From contig NZ_FOZG01000003.1 in the NCBI RefSeq assembly GCF_900113315.1, positions 372,001 through 436,000 on the forward strand: a stretch of DNA of 64,000 nucleotides, in the 5' to 3' direction. Of the stretch, positions 46,943-55,050 are shown one piece after another. The notes below the pieces were generated by a model. The model was not told the DNA's origin and made no database searches. It saw only the letters and a program-made list of their open reading frames with translations. The DNA comes from Sphingomonas jatrophae (lineage in GTDB: Bacteria; Pseudomonadota; Alphaproteobacteria; Sphingomonadales; Sphingomonadaceae). Within the stretch, counting starts at the first letter, position 1; each line of letters opens with the position of its first letter. Both the position numbers and the translations under genes were made by a program.

Positions 46943-48360
46943 GCCGCGCACTCGCGTGCGACCTGGACGTCGTCGAACGGCAGGACGCGGTCGCCGACGA
47001 TCTGGCCCTGCTCATGGCCCTTGCCGGCGAGCAGGACGATATCGTCCGCCCCCGCCTCGGCGATGGCGGCGGCAATCGCCTCGCGGCGGCCGCCAATCTC
47101 GGTGGCGCCAGGTGCGGCGGCCATGATGGCGGCGCGGATCGCGGCGGGATCTTCGGAGCGCGGATTGTCGTCAGTCACGATGACGCGGTCGGCAAGGCGG
47201 ACGGCGGCGGCGCCCATCTCCGGCCGCTTGCCCGTGTCACGGTCTCCACCTGCGCCGAACATGACGATCAGCCGCCCCTTGGCGTGCGGCATCAGCGCCT
47301 CGATGGCGGCGACCAGTCCGTCGGGCGTGTGCGCATAATCGACATAGACCGGCGCGCCCGCCTGGGTGATCACCGCCCGCTCCAGCCGCCCGCGCACCGG
47401 CGCGACGCGCGCCAGCCGCGCCAGCACGTCGGCAAGCGTCCCGCCGGTCGCCAGCACCAGCCCGGCCGAGACGAGCGCGTTGGCGGCCTGGTAAGCGCCG
47501 ATTAGCGGCAGCTTGACCGTGTGGCGGCCGCCTTCCGCCTCGATCGTCAGCGTCTGGCCGAGCTGCGTCGGCTCGCGCGCGACGAGCTTCAGCCCCGCCC
47601 CTTGCGTGCCCACCGTCAGCAGCTTCAGCCCGCGTTCGGCCGCCAGCTCGATCACGCGCGCGCTGGCCGGATCGTCGGCCCAGACGACGGCGGTGCCGCC
47701 GGGCTCGACCACCTCGGTGAACAGGCGCAGCTTGGCCTCGAGATAGGCCTCCATCGTGCCGTGATAGTCGAGATGATCGCGGCTGAGATTGGTGAAGGCG
47801 GCAGCGGTGACGGGCAGCCCTTCCGTGCGGAACTGCGACAGGCCGTGGCTCGACGCCTCGAAGGCGAGATGCGTCACGCCCTCCCGCCTGAGCCCCGCGA
47901 CGTTGGACAGGAAGGTGGCGATGTCGGGCGTGGTCAGGCCGGTCGACACCTGATCGTCGGCAGTGGTGACGCCGAGCGTGCCAATCGACGCGGCGTTGGC
48001 GCCCGCCATGCGCCACAGCTGGCGGGTGAGTTCCACGGTCGAGGTCTTGCCGTTGGTGCCGGTGACCGCGACCACCGTTTCCGGAAACGGCGCGAAGAAG
48101 CGGGCGGCCGCCTGCGCGAAGGCGCGGCGCGGCTCGGGATCGGCGATGTGCAGCGCGCCGGCGACAGCCGCCTCCGGCCGGGCGACCACCGCCACCGCGC
48201 CCCGCGCCACCGCCTCCGCGATATAATCCTCGCCATTGGCGCTCAGGCCGCGAAAGGCGCCGAAAACGGTGCCCGGCGCCACCTTGCGATGATCGATGGC
48301 GAAGCCGGTGATGCGGGTGTCGGGCAGGCCCGCGGCGAGCCCGAGATCACTCAGCCGCAT
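46939..48360 (-). CDS. murE: UDP-MurNAc-L-Ala-D-Glu--meso-DAP ligase
   Basis: A protein of 473 residues that adds the third amino acid of the stem peptide. The ATP loop is AVTGTNGKTSTVELT. The DNPRSEDP motif indicates meso-diaminopimelate as substrate, as expected for a Gram-negative. Other blocks are FEASSHGLSQFR and VYVDYAHTPDGL. ATG at 48360 lies inside the 3' end of ftsI (14-base overlap). Confidence 0.95.
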   Translation of the reverse strand: MRLSDLGLAAGLPDTRITGFAIDHRKVAPGTVFGAFRGLSANGEDYIAEAVARGAVAVVARPEAAVAGALHIADPEPRRAFAQAAARFFAPFPETVVAVTGTNGKTSTVELTRQLWRMAGANAASIGTLGVTTADDQVSTGLTTPDIATFLSNVAGLRREGVTHLAFEASSHGLSQFRTEGLPVTAAAFTNLSRDHLDYHGTMEAYLEAKLRLFTEVVEPGGTAVVWADDPASARVIELAAERGLKLLTVGTQGAGLKLVAREPTQLGQTLTIEAEGGRHTVKLPLIGAYQAANALVSAGLVLATGGTLADVLARLARVAPVRGRLERAVITQAGAPVYVDYAHTPDGLVAAIEALMPHAKGRLIVMFGAGGDRDTGKRPEMGAAAVRLADRVIVTDDNPRSEDPAAIRAAIMAAAPGATEIGGRREAIAAAIAEAGADDIVLLAGKGHEQGQIVGDRVLPFDDVQVARECAA

Positions 48361-50068
48361 GGCCCTTGGCTCCCTTCGGTTCCCACAGCAGCGGCAGCAG
48401 CTCGCTCTCGTCCACGTCGCGGCGCTCGTCCGGGATGACGCCGAGCAGCGGCCCGATCCGCGCGACGACGCGGCTGATGACGGGGCCGGACACCCACGCG
48501 GCGGTGGTGAAACCGAACGTGTCGGCGGTGCCCTTGGGACTGTCGAGCATGGCGATAACCACATAGCGCGGGTGATCCATCGGGAACACCGCCGCGAAGG
48601 TGGAAACGTTGACGCGGCGGTTATAGCCGCCGGCCTGCGGCTTCTCCGCCGTGCCCGTCTTGCCGCCGACGCGCAGGCCCGGCGCATCGGCGCGCTTGCC
48701 CGTGCCCTTCATCACGACGAGCCGCATCAGCTGCCGCATTCGCGCGCTCGTCGCTTCCGAGATGACGCGCGTGCCGGGAACGGGCTTGTCCTGCTTGATC
48801 AGGGTCGCCGGGCGGAGCGTGCCGCCGTTGGTCAGCGCGGCATAAGCGAGCGCGAGGTGCAGCGGGGTGACCGCGATGCCGTGGCCGTAGGCGACCGTCA
48901 TCGTCGTCGTCCGCGCCCAGAAGCCCGGCCACAGCGGCTTGCCCGCAGCGGGCAGCTCGATATCCACCTTCCGGTCGAAGCCGAGCTTGTGGAAGAAGGC
49001 GCGCGTGCGCTGCGGCCCAAGCTCGTCCGCCAGCCGCGCGGTGCCGATGTTGGACGAGTGGACGAGGATCTCCGGCACGTTCAGCCAGCGCTTTTCCGGA
49101 TGGTCGTCCCGGATGCGGAAGCGGCCGACCTGGAGCGGCACCGTCGCGTCATAGCGACGCGCCATCGAGGTGACGGTGCCGCTCTCCAGCGCGTTGGCGA
49201 CGGTCAGCATCTTGAAGGTCGAGCCGAGCTCATAGACGTTGGTCACGCCCTTGTTGAGGAACGTCTCGTAGGGCGTGCGGCCGGTGGCGTTGGGGTTGAA
49301 GCTGGGCAGGCTGGCCATCGCCACCACCTCGCCCGTGTCGACATCGAGGACGAGGCCCGACGCGCCGATCGCCTGATGCTTAACCATCGCGGCGGTCAGC
49401 TCCGTCTCCATCGCGGCCTGCACGCGGCTGTCGATCGACAGCGCGGCCGGCTTGTCGCGCAGCGCCGGTGCGGTGAGGCGGCTGTCGAGCACCTTTTCCA
49501 TGCCGGCGGCGGCATTGCCGTTCTGGTCGATCCAGCCGAGCACGTGGCTGGCGAGCGTCGCCTGCGGATAGAGCCGCTCGGGCTCGCGCGCGAAGACGAT
49601 CGCCGGCTCACCAATGGCGTTCACCGCGCGCACCAGCTCAGGCACGGCGCGGCGGCGGAGATAGGCGTAGGTCTTGTCGGCGCTGAGGATAGCGAAATAT
49701 TGCTCGCCCGTCTTCTCCGGCATCAGCTCGGCCAGCTGCGCCGCGATCACGCGCTTGTCGCCGATCACCTTGCGGGGATGCACCGCGATCGACCACGCAT
49801 CGATGGTCCGCGCCAGCACCACGCCGTTGCGGTCGACGATGTCGCCCCGCTGGGGGATCAGGCCGGCCCCGCCCGACGAGGCTTGCGGCCGATCGGTGAA
49901 GATGGACAGATAGGCCAGCCGCAGGCCCACGATCGCGGTGACGCCGATGAAGATCAGCATCATCACCATGAGGCGGAAATGCGCGAGCGTCAGCGCATCG
50001 GCCCGGTCGGCGGCGAGGCGCGCAGGGACGGGTCGGGCGGTCTGCGGATTGAGGGCGGCGTGGATCAC
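48347..50068 (-). CDS. ftsI: Division transpeptidase FtsI (PBP3)
   Basis: A protein of 573 residues, the class B penicillin-binding protein that crosslinks septal peptidoglycan. One membrane segment lies at about 31-55. The transpeptidase motifs are GSTFK (282-286, catalytic S283), SSN (338-340) and KTGT (470-473). A non-catalytic N-terminal domain (about 70-230) starts with RGDIVDRNG. The GTG at 50068 is the only in-frame start before the membrane segment and has a weak ribosome site; the gap after ftsL is 37 bases. Confidence 0.94.
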   Translation of the reverse strand: MIHAALNPQTARPVPARLAADRADALTLAHFRLMVMMLIFIGVTAIVGLRLAYLSIFTDRPQASSGGAGLIPQRGDIVDRNGVVLARTIDAWSIAVHPRKVIGDKRVIAAQLAELMPEKTGEQYFAILSADKTYAYLRRRAVPELVRAVNAIGEPAIVFAREPERLYPQATLASHVLGWIDQNGNAAAGMEKVLDSRLTAPALRDKPAALSIDSRVQAAMETELTAAMVKHQAIGASGLVLDVDTGEVVAMASLPSFNPNATGRTPYETFLNKGVTNVYELGSTFKMLTVANALESGTVTSMARRYDATVPLQVGRFRIRDDHPEKRWLNVPEILVHSSNIGTARLADELGPQRTRAFFHKLGFDRKVDIELPAAGKPLWPGFWARTTTMTVAYGHGIAVTPLHLALAYAALTNGGTLRPATLIKQDKPVPGTRVISEATSARMRQLMRLVVMKGTGKRADAPGLRVGGKTGTAEKPQAGGYNRRVNVSTFAAVFPMDHPRYVVIAMLDSPKGTADTFGFTTAAWVSGPVISRVVARIGPLLGVIPDERRDVDESELLPLLWEPKGAKGHAAE

Positions 50069-50105
50069 CGGGCGACGACGCCCGCGGGACCGCGGCGAGC
50101 CGCGA

Positions 50106-50672
50106 TCACTGCCGCTCCTTCCGCGATTCCGCAGCGGCGAGGCGCGCGAGCTCCGCCGCGAAATCGCCGTCGCGCAGCGATGCGGGCTGGATCGGGCTGC
50201 TCATCCGCTCGCCCGCCGGCTTCAGATAGGTGGCCTGGCGCAGCACCGGCCGCGGTTCTGCAACCGTTGCGGCCGCGGCGACGATGGGGGTGGTAGGCCG
50301 CGCGACGGGCGCGGCGGCGAACGCCACCTGGCGCACCGCACTCGGCGGTGGGGCGAGCGCGGGATCGACCGGTAGCGGTGCCGGGCGGTTGAGGCTGGCC
50401 AGCTGCACCTCGCCACCGACGAACTGGCTGGCGGTGGGAGCGGAGAGCGCCAGCACCTCCTGGTTCCACCGTTCCAGCTGCGGCAGGCGGCTGCGGGTGT
50501 CGATCTCCGTCTCGAGCCGGCGGATGTCGCGCCGGGCATAGAGGATCGCGCGCTCCACCTTGGTGAGCTGCGCCCGCTCGCCCGCGACGCGCTGCGTCAC
50601 GATGTAGCAGCCGAGCGCGGCGACGGCGACAGCGGCAACCCAGCCGACCGATCGGAAGCGCATGGCGATCAT
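50106..50672 (-). CDS. ftsL: Cell division protein FtsL
   Basis: A protein of 188 residues with one membrane segment (about 8-25) and a periplasmic coiled coil ([26 protein letters not shown]), as in FtsL. It forms the FtsQLB complex that activates FtsWI. The C-terminal half is an alanine/proline-rich tail, making it longer than the ~120 residues usual for the family. The ATG at 50672 overlaps the rsmH stop (ATGA). The assignment rests on topology and position between rsmH and ftsI, since FtsL is poorly conserved. Confidence 0.85.
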   Translation of the reverse strand: MIAMRFRSVGWVAAVAVAALGCYIVTQRVAGERAQLTKVERAILYARRDIRRLETEIDTRSRLPQLERWNQEVLALSAPTASQFVGGEVQLASLNRPAPLPVDPALAPPPSAVRQVAFAAAPVARPTTPIVAAAATVAEPRPVLRQATYLKPAGERMSSPIQPASLRDGDFAAELARLAAAESRKERQ

Positions 50673-51628
50673 GAAAGCGGGCCTTTCGAGCGGGAGAGAG
50701 CGGGGGCGGGGGAAAAGGGCGGAGCGGCGGTGCGGCGGGCGGAACGGAGCGTGGCGGAGCGGGCGCGGGGATTGGCCGCGACCTCCGCCTCGGACGGCCG
50801 GACCGCCTTGGCCACGGCCTCGAAGCTGGGCGGCGGCCCGGCGTCGGCCATGGGGCGGTGGCGAGACCCCGCCGGGACCGCGCCGCTCCGCTCCCGCAGG
50901 AAGCGTTTCACGATGCGATCCTCCGCCGAGTGGAACGACACGACGACGAGGCGGCCGCCGGGCTTCAACGCCCGCTCGGCCGCGGCGAGGCCTTCTTCCA
51001 GCTCCTCCAGCTCGCGGTTGAGATGGATGCGGATCGCCTGGAAGGTACGGGTTGCCGGATCCTTCTTCTCGTGCGGCCGGTGGCCGAGCGCGCGGCGGAC
51101 GATGGCGGCCAGCGCACCCGTCGTCTCCAGCGGACGCGCGGCGACGAGGGCGGCAGCGACGCGGCGGTGGCGCGGCTCGTCGCCATAGCGGTCGAGCACG
51201 TCGGCGATCAGCTCCACCGGCGCCTCGTTGACGAACTCGGCGGCGCTCATGCCCGCCTGCTCCATCCGCATGTCGAGCGGACCATCGGCCTGGAAGGAGA
51301 AGCCGCGCTCCGCCCGGTCGAGCTGCATCGACGAGACGCCGAGGTCGAGCGCGACGCCATCGACGCCGCTTTCCCCCACCACCTCGACCATGGTCGAGAA
51401 GCGGCCGGGAACGAGCGTGAGGTGCGGCTCGGCACCGGCGAACGCGCGGGCCTCGGCGATCGCATCGGGATCTCGATCGAAGGCGATCACCTCCGCCCCT
51501 TGGGCGAGCATGACGCGCGTATAGCCGCCGGCGCCGAACGTGCCGTCGACATGCCGCTCGCCGGGCTGGATGGCGAGCGCGGCGACGGCTTCGTCGCGGA
51601 GCACGGGGATGTGCGGGGCGGCGCTCAC
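50669..51628 (-). CDS. rsmH: 16S rRNA (cytosine-N4)-methyltransferase RsmH
   Basis: A protein of 319 residues that methylates N4 of C1402 in 16S rRNA using S-adenosylmethionine. Motifs are [13 protein letters not shown] (SAM site), [25 protein letters not shown] and [16 protein letters not shown] at 51628 overlaps the mraZ stop (GTGA). The frame continues upstream without conserved residues. It is also called mraW. Confidence 0.95.
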   Translation of the reverse strand: MSAAPHIPVLRDEAVAALAIQPGERHVDGTFGAGGYTRVMLAQGAEVIAFDRDPDAIAEARAFAGAEPHLTLVPGRFSTMVEVVGESGVDGVALDLGVSSMQLDRAERGFSFQADGPLDMRMEQAGMSAAEFVNEAPVELIADVLDRYGDEPRHRRVAAALVAARPLETTGALAAIVRRALGHRPHEKKDPATRTFQAIRIHLNRELEELEEGLAAAERALKPGGRLVVVSFHSAEDRIVKRFLRERSGAVPAGSRHRPMADAGPPPSFEAVAKAVRPSEAEVAANPRARSATLRSARRTAAPPFSPAPALSRSKGPLS

Positions 51629-52140
51629 TTGGCGCGCTCCCCAAGGGCGTAATCGAGCTGGCGGAGCAGATCGGCCTGGTCGGCGCAATTGGCGCGGAAC
51701 CGGTCGGGATTCCAGATCTGGATGGTGTCGGCATTGCCGACGAACCAGGCGAGATCGGCAATGCCCGCCGCATCGCGCAAGGGGGGCGGCAGCACCATGC
51801 GGCCGGCAGCGTCATAGGGCACGTCGGGGCTGCCGCCGAAGGTGGCCTGCGTCATGTCGCCGATCGCGTCGAGTTCCTCGATCGGATCGAGCCCGCGCTT
51901 GGCCACGGAATCGCGGATCGAGGCGTAGAGCTTGGCCGAGTAGGTCTGGTCGAATGCGCGCAGGCAGCCCTTCTTCGCAAAATCACCGATTTTCAGGGAC
52001 TTGTCCTCATCGTCGCCGCCGGGGAAGCTGAGCTTCGCGCGCTTCTCGATCACTTTGCGAAAGGGCGCAGGCAGCGACACGCGTCCCTTCGCGTCGACCG
52101 CGTTCAAATAGCCGCCGTGGAAGAAGAAACTGCGTTCCAC
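51625..52140 (-). CDS. mraZ: Transcriptional regulator MraZ
   Basis: A protein of 171 residues that heads the dcw cluster. It has two SpoVT/AbrB-like repeats with the pattern [16 protein letters not shown] and [15 protein letters not shown], typical of MraZ. MraZ represses the dcw promoter by binding repeated TGGGN boxes upstream. GTG at 52140 is chosen because AAGGGG stands five bases before it; the frame is open further upstream without conserved residues. Confidence 0.93.
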   Translation of the reverse strand: MERSFFFHGGYLNAVDAKGRVSLPAPFRKVIEKRAKLSFPGGDDEDKSLKIGDFAKKGCLRAFDQTYSAKLYASIRDSVAKRGLDPIEELDAIGDMTQATFGGSPDVPYDAAGRMVLPPPLRDAAGIADLAWFVGNADTIQIWNPDRFRANCADQADLLRQLDYALGERAK

Positions 52141-52244
52141 GCCTACCCCTTTGACGATGCGGGGCCGCGCTCCCCCCGTCGCCGATCGATCCGAAAAACC
52201 ACAACCAGTTGGCCGCGGCTTGCTGCCCCCGAACCTTGGCTGGG

Positions 52245-52287
52245 TGTATCGCTCCATTTCATGGTTTTCAATCCCACTGGATGCCAC
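52245..52287 (-). promoter_or_regulatory. Candidate mraZ promoter and MraZ boxes
   Basis: On the minus strand two GTGGNA elements, GTGGCA (52282-52287) and GTGGGA (52272-52277), repeat with a period of 10 bases, the spacing of known MraZ sites. They are followed by TTGAAA (52266-52271) and, after 15 bases, GATACA (52245-52250), a plausible but weak -35/-10. Only two repeats are seen, where three or more are usual, so confidence is limited. Confidence 0.35.
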
Positions 52288-52392
52288 GACGTTGTTGATC
52301 ATGGCACTGCGAGGGAGAGTGCGACACGCACGACACAGCGCTGCAGACGGCAGAAATCCGCCGTCGGCGCGCGTGAGCGCCGCGGCCGAGCC

Positions 52393-52401
52393 TGTGGATA
52401 A
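52393..52401 (-). promoter_or_regulatory. Consensus DnaA box upstream of mraZ
   Basis: TGTGGATAA on the plus strand reads TTATCCACA on the minus strand, the perfect 9-base DnaA box. It lies about 250 bases upstream of mraZ and 12 bases before the DUF4350-like stop (minus strand). No second box is seen nearby, so an origin is not implied. Confidence 0.5.
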
Positions 52402-52413
52402 GTCTGTCGGAAA

Positions 52414-53508
52414 CTAAATGTGCGGCGTGGTGGCCCAGATCACCCGGTCCGATGGATCGGGCGTCCGGCCGGCAAGCCGGTCGAGCATCGCCGCAATGAA
52501 GGCCGGATTGTCCGCCAGCCGGTGCGCTCGCGAATCGCCGCCAGTGCCCGGACCGGTCCACGCGCGATCGTCGATCAGGTCGGCGTCGGCGACGATCAGC
52601 ACGCGGCCGCGGCCGATCGTGCAGGCGATCGCTATCCCCTCACCGCCGCAGCCGCTGAGCCATCCGGGGGCGGGCAGCGCGAGACGCCGCTGGCCGATGC
52701 GGACGAACTCGACCCCCTCCCCGCCGACGTGCAGGCGGACGCCCCAATGCGCCAGTAGCGGCGAGAGGCCGGCATCGAGTGGCGGGCGGCGCGGATCGCC
52801 GAGCGGCAGCGCACTGCTCCAGCGCAGCGACGGATCGAGCAGCAGCACCGCGCGACCGCCACGCCGGACCCACACATCGAGCGCGACCAGCCCCGCGGGC
52901 CCAGGCGGGCGCGGCTGCACGATCAGCGCGAGGCGAGAGGATGCGAGGGACTCGACGTTCGGCACGGGCACGATCCGCAGCCGACGGGCGAGCGCGCGGA
53001 GCGTGGCATTGCCGTTGCCGGCCACTGTTTCACTCGGCCCGCTTTCGCCCCAGACCAGAGGCAGGCCGGTGAGCAGCGCCACCGCCGGGCGATCCGCAGC
53101 GGCGATCGGCTCGGGCGTCAGCACCAGCCGCTCATGCAGATCGACCACGCCGGGGACGAACAACAAGGCCAGTGCGGCGACCGCTCCGAGCGCCGGACCT
53201 GCGCGGCGATCCAGCGCTCGGCCCAGCCGGACGGCACCGTCGAGCGCGAGCCCGAGCACCAGACCCGCAAGCGCAGCCCTGAGCGCCTGACCAAGCGGCG
53301 GCGGCGCACCCAGCGACGTGACCAGCGCGAGTTCCGCGCTCAAGGCGAGGAGGAGGCCGATGCCCAGCGCGGTGATACGGCGCGATGCCGGTTGCGATGC
53401 GACCGCGACGATGAGCGCGAACAGGGCGGCGGGATGGAGAGCGAGCCAGGTATCGAGCTCCGCCCGGCCGCCCGCCTTGGCCCCGCCCAGCCACCAGCCG
53501 AGCGCCAA
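52414..53508 (-). CDS. Membrane protein, GldG/DUF4350-like
   Basis: A protein of at least 364 residues. Its N-terminal half has several hydrophobic helices, and its C-terminal half has a Rossmann-like region (LVALDVWVRRGGRAVLLLDPSLRW) like DUF4350/GldG proteins, often next to ABC or MoxR-type genes. The function is unknown. The first standard start is TTG at 53508, which cuts into a hydrophobic helix. The frame is open to a CTG at 53562 that overlaps the preceding stop (CTGA) and would restore a full membrane segment (RIASPAIAGLLFALG), giving 382 residues. I report the TTG coordinate and treat CTG as more probable. Confidence 0.65.
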   Translation of the reverse strand: MALGWWLGGAKAGGRAELDTWLALHPAALFALIVAVASQPASRRITALGIGLLLALSAELALVTSLGAPPPLGQALRAALAGLVLGLALDGAVRLGRALDRRAGPALGAVAALALLFVPGVVDLHERLVLTPEPIAAADRPAVALLTGLPLVWGESGPSETVAGNGNATLRALARRLRIVPVPNVESLASSRLALIVQPRPPGPAGLVALDVWVRRGGRAVLLLDPSLRWSSALPLGDPRRPPLDAGLSPLLAHWGVRLHVGGEGVEFVRIGQRRLALPAPGWLSGCGGEGIAIACTIGRGRVLIVADADLIDDRAWTGPGTGGDSRAHRLADNPAFIAAMLDRLAGRTPDPSDRVIWATTPHI

Positions 53509-53558
53509 GATGCCGAGCGCGAACAGGAGCCCGGCGATTGCGGGGCTGGCGATCCGCT

Positions 53559-53972
53559 TCAGGGGGCGGGCTTGGCCGCGGGCGCGGGCGCAGCTGCGGG
53601 CATCGCGCCGGGCGGCGTGGCCGTGGGGGGCGCGGCCGCGGGTTCCGGATCACTCTGCGATCCGCCCGGCGTGACGCCGAGTTCGGCGAGCGGGTCCTTG
53701 GGATTGGCGTCCACCGCATTGGCGGCAGCAGGGCTCGCCTTCGGCTCCGACGCGCTCGGCTCCTTGGGCGCAAGGCCGAAGATGGCGGCGGCGAGCAGAA
53801 CCAACAGGAAGACCGAGCAGAGGCCCGTCAAGCCGATGCGAACACGCTGCATCGCATCCCTTTCCGCCGTCTGGCGCCCAGCGCGGCCAGCCGGAGGAAA
53901 GCTATCGCCAGAGTCCGGACTTGTCGAACCCGAAACGATCGGGGCGAGATCGGGCTTCAGCGGTTCAGCCAT
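53559..53972 (-). CDS. Small single-pass membrane protein with proline-rich tail
   Basis: A protein of 137 residues of unknown function. It has a hydrophilic N-terminal ~46 residues, one membrane segment (about 50-72, IGLTGLCSVFLLVLLAAAIFG) and an alanine/proline-rich tail probably in the periplasm. The ATG at 53972 lies 16 bases inside the 3' end of cysK in another phase, so the gene is likely coupled to it. Its stop overlaps the likely start of the DUF4350-like gene. Confidence 0.65.
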   Translation of the reverse strand: MAEPLKPDLAPIVSGSTSPDSGDSFPPAGRAGRQTAERDAMQRVRIGLTGLCSVFLLVLLAAAIFGLAPKEPSASEPKASPAAANAVDANPKDPLAELGVTPGGSQSDPEPAAAPPTATPPGAMPAAAPAPAAKPAP

Positions 53973-54943
53973 AACGGCGGTGTCAGCCCCTTGGCGGCAA
54001 GCCAGGCCGGATCGAACAGCGTGGACAAGTAGCGCATACCCGAATCGCACAGGATGGTGACGATGGTATGCCCCGGCCCGAGATCGCGCGCGAGAGCCAT
54101 CGCACCCGCGACGTTGATGCCGGAGGACAGGCCAACGCACAGCCCCTCCTCGCCGAGCAGGCGATAGGCGGCGTCCAGCCCGTCCACATCCGAGACGCGA
54201 TAGGCCCGGTCGATCGGCGCGCCGTCGAGATTGCCGGTGATCCGGCTCTGGCCGATCCCCTCGGCCACCGACGAGCCTTCGGCGCGCAGTTCGCCATTGG
54301 TGTAATATTCGTAGAGCGAGGCGCCGTGCGGATCGGTGAGCGCGATGACGATGTCGGGGTTCAGCTCCTTGAGGCCGAGCCCGACGCCCGCAATGGTGCC
54401 GCCGGTGCCCGCCGCGCAGGTGAAGCCGTCGATCTTCCCCTCCGTCTGCGCCCAGATTTCGGGCGCGGTGGTGCGGATGTGCGCCATGCGGTTGGCGATG
54501 TTGTCGAACTGGTCCGCCCAGAGCGCATTCGGCGTCTCCGCCGCGATCCGGCGGGAGGTGTGGACGTAGTGGGCGGGGTTCGAATAGCTGGTCGGCGCGA
54601 CCTCGATCAGCTCGGCGCCAAGTGCGCGGAGCGTATCCTTCTTCTCGCGGCTCTGCGTCTCAGGAATCACGATGATCGTGCGATAGCCCTTGGCGTTGCC
54701 GACGAGGGCCAAGCCGATGCCGGTATTGCCCGCCGTCCCCTCGACGATGATGCCGCCGGGCGCCAGCAGCCCGCGCGCTTCCGCATCCTCGATGATGAAG
54801 AGCGCCGCACGGTCCTTCACCGAGCCGCCGGGATTCATGAACTCGCACTTGGCGAGGATTTCGCAGCCGGTCGCCGCAGACGGGCCGGCGAGGCGCACCA
54901 GCGGCGTGTTGCCGATCAGCGCGAGCGCGGAGGGGGATGCCAT
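53957..54943 (-). CDS. cysK: Cysteine synthase (O-acetylserine sulfhydrylase)
   Basis: A protein of 328 residues, a fold type II PLP enzyme making cysteine from O-acetylserine and sulfide. The PLP lysine is K43 in NPGGSVKDRAA. TAGNTGIGLA, VPET-type substrate loops (IPETQSREKK), AAGTGGTIAGVG and LSSGINVAGA are family blocks. It lies upstream of two membrane protein genes on the same strand. CysK is preferred to CysM by sequence feel; the two cannot be separated firmly. Confidence 0.9.
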   Translation of the reverse strand: MASPSALALIGNTPLVRLAGPSAATGCEILAKCEFMNPGGSVKDRAALFIIEDAEARGLLAPGGIIVEGTAGNTGIGLALVGNAKGYRTIIVIPETQSREKKDTLRALGAELIEVAPTSYSNPAHYVHTSRRIAAETPNALWADQFDNIANRMAHIRTTAPEIWAQTEGKIDGFTCAAGTGGTIAGVGLGLKELNPDIVIALTDPHGASLYEYYTNGELRAEGSSVAEGIGQSRITGNLDGAPIDRAYRVSDVDGLDAAYRLLGEEGLCVGLSSGINVAGAMALARDLGPGHTIVTILCDSGMRYLSTLFDPAWLAAKGLTPPLWLNR

Positions 54944-55011
54944 GCTGCGTGAGGTAGGCGTGCAGGTGGCGAGGGACAAGCGAGGATGGCTTTGCGGGCA
55001 AGAAGCCGGAG

Positions 55012-55043
55012 GGCGCGAGGGTGCACGGCCGCACCCTCGCGCC
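55012..55043 (-). terminator. Strong hairpin after the M16 protease gene
   Basis: GGCGCGAGGGTGC (55012-55024) and GCACCCTCGCGCC (55031-55043) form a perfect 13-bp stem around a 6-base loop. It lies just after the M16 protease stop (minus strand). No long T tract follows, but the stem is far stronger than others here, so it fits an intrinsic or Rho-assisted terminator. Confidence 0.55.
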
Positions 55044-55050
55044 GACGCGC

